From NCBI GenBank assembly GCA_007123625.1, contig SKKS01000341.1:1-5184 (forward strand): a DNA stretch of 5,184 nucleotides, written 5' to 3'. Below the pieces are notes generated by a model. It was not told the origin of the DNA and did not search any database. It saw only the letters and a program-made list of their open reading frames with translations. Source of the stretch: Paracoccaceae bacterium. GTDB lineage: Bacteria; Pseudomonadota; Alphaproteobacteria; Rhodobacterales; Rhodobacteraceae. Positions within the stretch are counted from its first letter, which is position 1. Each line of letters begins with the position of its first letter. The translations under genes were made by a program, and so were the position numbers. Below are positions 1-5,184 of this stretch, piece after piece.

Positions 1-1200
1 ATTCAAGAGCCGCTCGCGCGCCTTGCCGCCAATGCTTATGCTGTCGAGGCCGCGCGCCACCTGACCTGCGCCGGGCTGGACGAGGGGCGCGCGCTTGCCG
101 TGATCTCGGCGCTTATGAAGTATTCGGCGACGGAATACATGCGCGACTCGATCGACGACGCGATGGACATTCACGCCGGCAAGGCCGTGATCGACGGGCC
201 GACGAACTACCTGTCGCCGCTTTACCGGGCCGTTCCCATCGGGATCACGGTCGAAGGGGCGAACATTGTCACCCGGTCGTTGATGGTTTTCGGCCAGGGC
301 GCGATCCGGGCGCATCCGCATCTGCTGGACGAAATTCTTGCGCTGGAAGAGGGGCAGGAAGACGCGGCGCTGACCGCTTTCGACACGCATTTCTGGCGCC
401 ATGTCGGGCATTCGTTGCGCACTGCCGGGCGCAGTCTTGGCCGGGCGCTTCTTCCGGGCCGCATCGGACCTGAACCCGCGCGTGCAGGCGCCGCAGGACC
501 GCTTTATCGCGAGCTGTCGCGCTGGTCGGCTGCCTATGCGCTGACCGCCGATATCGCTTTCCTGACCATCGGCGGCGGGCTGAAGCGGATGGAAATGCTG
601 TCAGGCCGCATGGCCGACATCCTGAGCGAGCTTTACATAACGTCGGCCGTGCTGAAACGCTGGCACGATCAGGGCAAACCGAAAGAGGAATTCGCCCTCG
701 TTCAATACAACGCGCAACGGTCGTTTGCGCGGATCGGGCGGCTGCTGGACGACGTTCTTGCCAACTTCCCCTCGCGTCCGGCTGCCTTTGTGCTGCGCAT
801 GCTGACCGCGCCGGGGTCGGTCGGGCGCGGGCCCTCGGATGCGCTCATCAGTCGCTGCGCCGCGCTCCTCAGCGCGCCAGGTCCGGTGCGCGAGAGCCTC
901 GGTGCCAATCTGACGGGTCCGGGGCAACATCCCGGGATCGCGGCCCTGAACAAGGCATTTGAAGCGACGATTGCCGCCGATCCGCTACGCCGCCGCCTGC
1001 GCGAACTGGATATGACCCCCGAAGCCGCGCTTGAGGCCGGACTTCTGACACCAGAGGAGAAGGCGCAGCTCGACGATCTGGCCCGCGACGTGCACCGGGT
1101 GATCGCGGTTGACGATTTCTCCGCCGATGAAATCAGGACCATGTTTCCGGGCACGCCCCGCGAAACACGGTCCAACGCACCGAAGGAGGCCGCCGAATGA
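1..1200 (+). CDS. fadE: Acyl-CoA dehydrogenase, FadE type (C-terminal part, 5' end outside window)
   Basis: The reading frame is open from base 1 to the TGA at 1198-1200, giving 399 visible residues; the start is upstream. The enzyme oxidises saturated acyl-CoA to trans-2-enoyl-CoA using FAD, the first step of beta-oxidation. Visible residues ~34-100 match the end of the acyl-CoA dehydrogenase core: DAMDIHAGK, a GPTNYL segment, then GITVEGANIVTRS, where the Glu of VEGAN (visible residue 85, bases 253-255) sits at the catalytic-base position. FGQGAIRAHP follows. Residues ~110-390 form the long alpha-helical C-terminal extension typical of the large (~800 aa) FadE enzymes (DUF1974), with GGLKRMEMLSGRMADILSEL near residues 192-211. 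This extension separates FadE from the short ~380-aa acyl-CoA dehydrogenases. E. coli FadE is considered membrane-associated; the membrane-related N-terminus cannot be seen here. Its stop overlaps the thiolase start by 4 bases, so the two are probably co-translated. The ATG and GTG codons around base 100-115 are internal, not starts. Confidence 0.93.
   Translation: MQEPLARLAANAYAVEAARHLTCAGLDEGRALAVISALMKYSATEYMRDSIDDAMDIHAGKAVIDGPTNYLSPLYRAVPIGITVEGANIVTRSLMVFGQGAIRAHPHLLDEILALEEGQEDAALTAFDTHFWRHVGHSLRTAGRSLGRALLPGRIGPEPARAGAAGPLYRELSRWSAAYALTADIAFLTIGGGLKRMEMLSGRMADILSELYITSAVLKRWHDQGKPKEEFALVQYNAQRSFARIGRLLDDVLANFPSRPAAFVLRMLTAPGSVGRGPSDALISRCAALLSAPGPVRESLGANLTGPGQHPGIAALNKAFEATIAADPLRRRLRELDMTPEAALEAGLLTPEEKAQLDDLARDVHRVIAVDDFSADEIRTMFPGTPRETRSNAPKEAAE
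1183..1189 (+). promoter_or_regulatory. Ribosome binding site of the thiolase gene
   Basis: AAGGAGG, a near-perfect anti-16S match, lies inside the last codons of the acyl-CoA dehydrogenase gene. It is separated by 7 bases from the ATG at 1197. It fixes the thiolase start even though that start overlaps the upstream stop codon. Confidence 0.85.
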
Positions 1201-2486
1201 CTACGCCACGCGAGGTATTTCTGGTCGATGGCGCCCGGACGCCGTTTCTCAAAGTCCGCGGAAAGCGCGGACCGTTCACCCCGGTCGATCTGGCGGTGCA
1301 ATGCGGGCGACCGCTTCTGGACCGCCAGCCGATGAACGCCGAAGATTACGACATGGTCATCCTCGGATGCGTCAATGTCATAGCAGATGAGATGAACCCC
1401 GCCCGTGTCGCCGCGCTGCGTCTGGGGATGGGCGCTGAGATGGTGGCCTTTACGGTCCAGATCAACTGCGGCTCGGGAATGCAGTCGCTCGACACTGCCT
1501 TTCGCTACATCCGCGAGGGGCAAGGCGACCTGATCCTTGCGGGCGGCACCGAAGCGCTGAGCCACGCACCCATGATCATGCGCGACGAAGCGGTGGACTG
1601 GCTTTCGGGCATGCAGCGGTCCTCGGGGCCGATTGCGACGGCGCAAAACGCCGTGCAGATCCGGCCAAGCCACCTGCGCCCCGTGATCGGCCTTGAGCGT
1701 GGACTTACGGACCCGATCACGGACTTGAGCATGGGCCAGACCGCCGAGATTGTGGCCCATCACTTCGGCATCACGCGCAAGATGGCCGACGCCTATGCCG
1801 TCGAAAGCCACCGCCGCCTTGCCGCCGCGCAAGACGACTGCACGCTGTCGGACGAGGTTCTGCCCGCCTTTGACCGCGACGGCAATGTCTATGCGCATGA
1901 TGACGGCGTGCGGCCCGACAGCTCGCTCGACTCGTTGGGCGGGTTGAACCCGGTCTTTGAAAAACCCTATGGTCAGGTCACTGCGGGCAATGCCTCGCAG
2001 GTGACTGACGGGGCGTCGTGGTGCATCCTCGCGTCCGCTGAAGCGGTCGAGCGCCACAAGTTGCGCCCGATAGCGCGCATTGTCGACAGCGGCTGGGCGG
2101 CGCTTGATCCGGCGTTCATGGGGCTGGGGCCGGTCATGTCGGCCACACCGCTTTTGCAGCGCCATGGCCTTGGATCTGACGACATCGACCTGTGGGAAAT
2201 CAACGAAGCGTTCGCCGCCCAGGTGCTCGCCTGCCTTGCTGCATGGCAGGACGAAGGGTTTTGCCGCGACGTTCTGGGACTGGATACGCCATTTGGCGCC
2301 ATCCCGCGTGACCGGCTGAATATTCACGGCGGTGCGATCGCCCTCGGTCACCCGGTCGGCACAAGCGGCAACCGGATCGTTCTGCATCTGGCCAATGCCT
2401 TGGCGCAGGCAGGCAGGAAACGCGGTATCGCCACGGAATGCATTGGTGGTGGACAGGGCGGCGCGATGCTGTTGGAGGTGGCGTAA
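1197..2486 (+). CDS. fadI: Acetyl-CoA C-acyltransferase (3-ketoacyl-CoA thiolase, beta subunit of the beta-oxidation complex)
   Basis: Complete 429-aa thiolase that cleaves 3-ketoacyl-CoA with CoA to acetyl-CoA and an acyl-CoA shortened by two carbons; cytoplasmic. The catalytic residues of the family are all present. Cys91 in QINCGSGMQS is the acyl-accepting nucleophile, Asn336 lies in NEAFAAQ, His385 in HGGAIALGHPVG, and Cys415 in ECIGGGQGGA is the acid/base. The thiolase opening is at residues 9-16 (LVDGARTP), and AGGTEALSHAP at 115-125 is typical. Length matches the family (E. coli FadI ~436 aa; FadA ~387 aa). A short insert before the GGAIALGHP motif (around FCRDVLG, residues 355-361) resembles E. 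coli FadI, and the thiolase-first gene order matches fadI-fadJ; the symbol rests on these two points. The active-site loops also resemble FadA/acetyl-CoA acetyltransferases, so chain-length preference is not settled. The start at 1197 follows AAGGAGG by 7 bases and overlaps the fadE stop (ATGA); the stop shares one base with the next start (TAATG). No defect is seen. Confidence 0.9.
   Translation: MTTPREVFLVDGARTPFLKVRGKRGPFTPVDLAVQCGRPLLDRQPMNAEDYDMVILGCVNVIADEMNPARVAALRLGMGAEMVAFTVQINCGSGMQSLDTAFRYIREGQGDLILAGGTEALSHAPMIMRDEAVDWLSGMQRSSGPIATAQNAVQIRPSHLRPVIGLERGLTDPITDLSMGQTAEIVAHHFGITRKMADAYAVESHRRLAAAQDDCTLSDEVLPAFDRDGNVYAHDDGVRPDSSLDSLGGLNPVFEKPYGQVTAGNASQVTDGASWCILASAEAVERHKLRPIARIVDSGWAALDPAFMGLGPVMSATPLLQRHGLGSDDIDLWEINEAFAAQVLACLAAWQDEGFCRDVLGLDTPFGAIPRDRLNIHGGAIALGHPVGTSGNRIVLHLANALAQAGRKRGIATECIGGGQGGAMLLEVA
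2474..2478 (+). promoter_or_regulatory. Ribosome binding site of the fadJ gene
   Basis: GGAGG (in GTTGGAGGTG) lies within the last codons of the thiolase gene, 7 bases before the ATG at 2486. It selects this ATG over an in-frame start 48 bases upstream (2438) that would lie deep in the thiolase gene. Confidence 0.85.
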
Positions 2487-4570
2487 TGGACAGTCAACTA
2501 ATTGAATATATCAAACAATCGTCGCTTGAACTGGGTGCCGCGAAGGGCGCGTTGGGCGATGGCGCCTGGCGCTATGGCAAGGATGACGAGAACATCGGCT
2601 GGCTTGTGCTCGATCGCTCGGATGCCAGCGCCAACACGATCTCGGAAACGGTCCTGCGCGAACTTGATGCGCATCTGGCGCAGATCGAAGCCGACCTGCC
2701 GCGCGCGTTGGTGATCCGTTCGGCCAAGGCCCAGGGGTTCGCGATGGGCGCCGATATCGACATGCTTGCAGGGATGGAGGCCGAGGCCACCGAAACCTTG
2801 CTGACCGAAGCGCATGGCGTTCTGGACAGGCTCGAAGGGCTGTCCTGCCCGACGATTGCCGTTGTCCACGGGCCAGCTTTGGGCGCGGGGTTCGAACTGG
2901 CACTCGCCTGTGATTTCCGCATCGCAATCGACGGTGCGTCATTCGGGTTGCCCGAGGTAAAGCTGGGTCTCCATCCCGGGTTGGGCGGGACGGCGCGCCT
3001 GCCTGAACTCATCGAGCCGACGGCAGCAATGCAGCTCATGCTGACGGGAAGCACGGCGCACACCCGCAAGGCCCGTGATCTGGGCATCGCCGACGTGGTG
3101 GTCGAAGAACGCCACGTCCGTGGCGCTGTCACCGCGATCCTGAACGGTGAGGTTAACCAAAACGGTCGTGGCCTGATGGCCCGCGCTTTTTCGCTGGCTT
3201 CGGCCCGGTCGATTGCCGCCACAAGGATGCGCCGCGAGGCGAAGACGAAGGCGCCGGAGGCCGACTATCCGGCGCCCTATGCGCTGATCGACATCTGGGA
3301 GAAATACAGCCATGACCCCAAGGCCATGCGCAAGGCCGAGATCGCGTCTTTCGCCAAGCTGCTCCAAAGCGAGACAAGCAAGAACCTGATCCGCGTCTTT
3401 TTTCTGCGCCGCAAGCTGAAAGATGGCGCAGAAGGTGCCAACGACATCGCGCACGTGCATGTCACGGGCGCAGGCACGATGGGCGCGGACATCGCGGCCT
3501 GGTGCGCTATGCAGGGCAAGCGCGTGACGGTCCACGACCCGGACACCGACGCGCTTGGCGCAATGATCCGGCGCGCGGTGCAGATCTGCAAGGATGCCCA
3601 CAAGAACACGCTTGAAACTCGCGACACGCTTGACCGGCTGACACCCGACCCAGCTGGCTATGGCATCGCGCGCGCCGATCTGGTGATCGAGGCGGGACCG
3701 GAGAAACCTGAACTCAAGGCTGAGATTTTCGCAGACTTGGGCAAGCGCTTGAAATCCGGGGCGATCCTTGCCACGAACACATCAAGCCTTTCGCTGACGG
3801 ACCTTGTCGTGCACGCACCGGCAAAAACCCGGTTCGCGGGACTTCACTTTTTCAACCCGGTCAACAAGGTACCGCTGGTCGAGGTTGTCAGCCACAGCCA
3901 GACAAGTGTTGCTACGCGCAAACGGTTGATTGCTTTCTGCAACGGGATCGATCGCCTTCCGGTCAGTGTCGATGACGCGCCAGGGTTTCTGGTGAACCGC
4001 GCGCTGATGCCCTATCTGATGGAAGCGCTTCTGCTGATGGACGAAGGCATTCCCAAGGAACGGATCGACACCGCCGCGCGGCAATTCGGTATGCCGATGG
4101 GGCCGGTCACGTTGGCCGATCAAGTCGGGCTTGATATCTGCCTGGATGTGGCCGAAAGCCTGTCGCAATCGCTCAAGACCCCGACCGCCGACATCCCCGC
4201 ACTGTTGCGCGACAAGGTGGAGGCCGGGCATCTGGGACGCAAGACCGGGCGCGGATTCTATGACTGGTCGGATGGCACGCCGTCACCGGAGTCGGGCGCC
4301 ACAATTACCGATGACCTGACCGACCGCCTGATCCTGCCAATGCTGAACGCCTGTGCCACATGCGTCCGCGAAGGGGTTGTCGGCAGTGCCGATGAAGCCG
4401 ATGCGGCGATGATCTTCGCCACCGGCTTCGCCCCCTTCCGTGGTGGCCCGCTGCATTACGCCAAGGCCCGCGGTCATGACGACATCCGCGCGCGGCTGGA
4501 AGCGTTCGCCGTCGCACACGGTGCGAGGTTCACGCCGGACGCCTATTGGCGCGGCAGCACGACGGTATGA
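2486..4570 (+). CDS. fadJ: Bifunctional enoyl-CoA hydratase / 3-hydroxyacyl-CoA dehydrogenase (FadJ-type alpha subunit)
   Basis: Complete 694-aa multifunctional beta-oxidation enzyme (E. coli FadJ ~714 aa, FadB ~729 aa). It hydrates trans-2-enoyl-CoA to L-3-hydroxyacyl-CoA, then oxidises this with NAD+ to 3-ketoacyl-CoA for the thiolase encoded just upstream. Domain order: crotonase/hydratase ~37-220, helical linker ~270-315, NAD-binding Rossmann domain ~321-497, then two C-terminal dehydrogenase domains ~498-592 and ~610-690. Hydratase residues: oxyanion-hole GAD at 88-90, Glu137 in GAGFELALAC and Glu157 in FGLPEVKLG, 20 residues apart as in FadB. Dehydrogenase residues: GAGTMG at 328-333 for NAD, NTSS at 431-434, catalytic His454 in HFFNP and Glu466 twelve residues later. 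FLVNR (501-505) and PFRGGPLHY (650-658) mark the C-terminal domains. The start is fixed by GGAGG 7 bases upstream. The N-terminus carries about 20 residues more than E. coli FadB before the first beta strand. The thiolase-first order and the GFELALAC motif favour FadJ over FadB. The gene overlaps the thiolase stop by 1 base and the next start by 4. Confidence 0.94.
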   Translation: MDSQLIEYIKQSSLELGAAKGALGDGAWRYGKDDENIGWLVLDRSDASANTISETVLRELDAHLAQIEADLPRALVIRSAKAQGFAMGADIDMLAGMEAEATETLLTEAHGVLDRLEGLSCPTIAVVHGPALGAGFELALACDFRIAIDGASFGLPEVKLGLHPGLGGTARLPELIEPTAAMQLMLTGSTAHTRKARDLGIADVVVEERHVRGAVTAILNGEVNQNGRGLMARAFSLASARSIAATRMRREAKTKAPEADYPAPYALIDIWEKYSHDPKAMRKAEIASFAKLLQSETSKNLIRVFFLRRKLKDGAEGANDIAHVHVTGAGTMGADIAAWCAMQGKRVTVHDPDTDALGAMIRRAVQICKDAHKNTLETRDTLDRLTPDPAGYGIARADLVIEAGPEKPELKAEIFADLGKRLKSGAILATNTSSLSLTDLVVHAPAKTRFAGLHFFNPVNKVPLVEVVSHSQTSVATRKRLIAFCNGIDRLPVSVDDAPGFLVNRALMPYLMEALLLMDEGIPKERIDTAARQFGMPMGPVTLADQVGLDICLDVAESLSQSLKTPTADIPALLRDKVEAGHLGRKTGRGFYDWSDGTPSPESGATITDDLTDRLILPMLNACATCVREGVVGSADEADAAMIFATGFAPFRGGPLHYAKARGHDDIRARLEAFAVAHGARFTPDAYWRGSTTV

Positions 4571-5184
4571 CCGCGCACTTCGAAAATGATGCCCGGGCGG
4601 TCGACTGGGTCCTTGATCATGTTGGCCGGGACCTGCGCGTGGCCCTTCCACTGGGACTGGGCAAGCCCGTCACGCTGATCAACGAATTGGTGCGGCGCGC
4701 CTGTGACGACCGTTCGATCAAGCTGCAGATATTCACCGCGCTGACGCTCGAGCGCCTGCCCCGTCGTCGGACATGGAACGTCGGTTTCTGGAGCCCGCGC
4801 TAGGCCGGCTTTTCGGTGACTACCCGCAGGTCGAGTATGCGCGGCTGATGCGCGAGAGTAGGTGCCTGCGAACATTCGCGTGACCGAATTCTTCCTGCAG
4901 GCCGCAAATTGGCTGAACGTGGCGCCGATGCAACAGAGCTATGTGTCCGTCAACTATACCCACGCACTTGATGTATTGCTCGCGCAGCGCCCCAACCTTG
5001 TCCTGCAACTTCTTGCGTCCGAGGGCGGCCGACTGAGCCTGTCATGCAATACCGATATCACCAGTGACCTTCTGGATCCGCGGCGAGGGGGAATGGTCAG
5101 GTTTACCTTTGTGGGACAGGTTCACCCGGATCTGCCCTTCATTACCCAACAGGCCCGAGCGTGCATATATGGACATTTTAGAGA
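4567..5184 (+). pseudogene. Acetyl-CoA hydrolase/transferase family gene, frameshifted and cut by the window end
   Basis: Three successive frames join into one recognisable protein start. Frame A (4567 to ~4757) gives DLRVALPLGLGKPVTLINEL and ends in LQIFTALTLER. Frame B (~4761 to ~4857) continues with SSDMERRFLEP, LFGDYPQVEYARLM and RES. Frame C (~4862 to the end) continues with PANIRVTEFFLQAANW, QQSYVSVNYTHALDVLL, LSLSCNTDITSDLL and FTFVGQVHPDLPF. These blocks follow, in order, the N-terminal region of proteins annotated as acetyl-CoA hydrolase/transferase, which hydrolyse acetyl-CoA or move CoA between acids. Each switch equals one missing base: near 4755-4765 (an added C would give LERPAPSSDME) and near 4862 (an added C would give RESRLPANI). 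Without a switch, frame A stops at TAG 4801-4803 after 78 residues from the ATG at 4567. That ATG overlaps the fadJ stop (ATGA) but has no clear Shine-Dalgarno. The C-terminal domain and active-site Glu lie beyond the window. Sequencing error near a contig end and real decay are both possible. Confidence 0.78.

Noticed and set aside
702..2387. A 561-codon open frame on the - strand, opposite fadE and the thiolase gene
   Set aside because: The + strand carries two clearly recognisable conserved enzymes here. The antisense translation is Arg/Ala/Ser-rich with no known motif and fits the long chance antisense frames seen in GC-rich codon usage.
2438..2485. Earlier in-frame start for fadJ adding 16 residues
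   Set aside because: It would overlap the conserved C-terminal Cys415 loop region of the thiolase and lacks the GGAGG spacing seen before the ATG at 2486.
2939..3601. Antisense open frames of ~220 codons opposite fadJ (also 2572-3222)
   Set aside because: They lie fully opposite the hydratase and NAD-binding domains of fadJ, lack recognisable domains, and have no ribosome binding site context that I could support.
4546..4566. TTG at 4546 as start of the fourth gene
   Set aside because: The ATG at 4567 forms a typical ATGA overlap with the fadJ stop, as at the other junctions; no ribosome binding site supports the TTG.
4750..4866. Programmed -1 frameshifting as explanation of the two frame changes
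   Set aside because: The direction is formally right, but neither site has an X XXY YYZ slippery heptamer, and two consecutive programmed shifts in a metabolic enzyme would be extraordinary. Base loss or sequence error is simpler.
4543..5008. Antisense open frames (4543-4875 and 4820-5008) opposite the broken fourth gene
   Set aside because: The + strand gives family-like hydrolase sequence across the region; the antisense products have no recognisable features.
1..5184. A novel defence, mobile or regulatory system in the window
   Set aside because: All bases are accounted for by four ordinary metabolic genes with overlapping ends; no repeats, integrase, toxin-antitoxin, CRISPR or RNA gene signals were seen.

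Overview
The window is a high-GC, tightly packed stretch of bacterial chromosome with every gene on the + strand. It looks like a fatty-acid beta-oxidation operon of a Pseudomonadota member. An alphaproteobacterium is a guess from base composition and protein flavour; no marker gene fixes the taxon.

Layout: (1) bases 1-1200 hold the C-terminal part of a FadE-type acyl-CoA dehydrogenase, whose start lies upstream of the window. (2) 1197-2486 is a complete thiolase of the FadI/FadA kind. (3) 2486-4570 is a complete two-domain enoyl-CoA hydratase / 3-hydroxyacyl-CoA dehydrogenase (FadJ alpha subunit). (4) From 4567 to the window end lies the N-terminal part of an acetyl-CoA hydrolase/transferase-family gene. 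It is readable only by changing frame twice, near 4755-4765 and near 4857-4862, with a doubtful third break near 5150.

The genes overlap at each junction: ATGA at 1197-1200, TAATG at 2484-2488 and ATGA at 4567-4570. Strong Shine-Dalgarno sequences precede genes 2 and 3. This indicates one polycistronic, translationally coupled transcript. The promoter must lie upstream of the window, and no terminator is visible. There is no intergenic stretch of any size and no RNA gene, mobile element or CRISPR array that I can see.

Together the first three genes encode the full beta-oxidation spiral. FadE makes the trans-2-enoyl-CoA, FadJ hydrates and oxidises it, and the thiolase releases acetyl-CoA. The fourth product would act on acetyl-CoA or a related CoA ester, hydrolysing it or transferring the CoA, if an intact copy exists. 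The clustering of frame breaks in the last ~430 bases, beside three perfectly intact genes, makes sequence error near a contig end as likely as true gene decay. I found no evidence of an undescribed system. The points worth checking are the broken fourth gene and its metabolic link to the operon.
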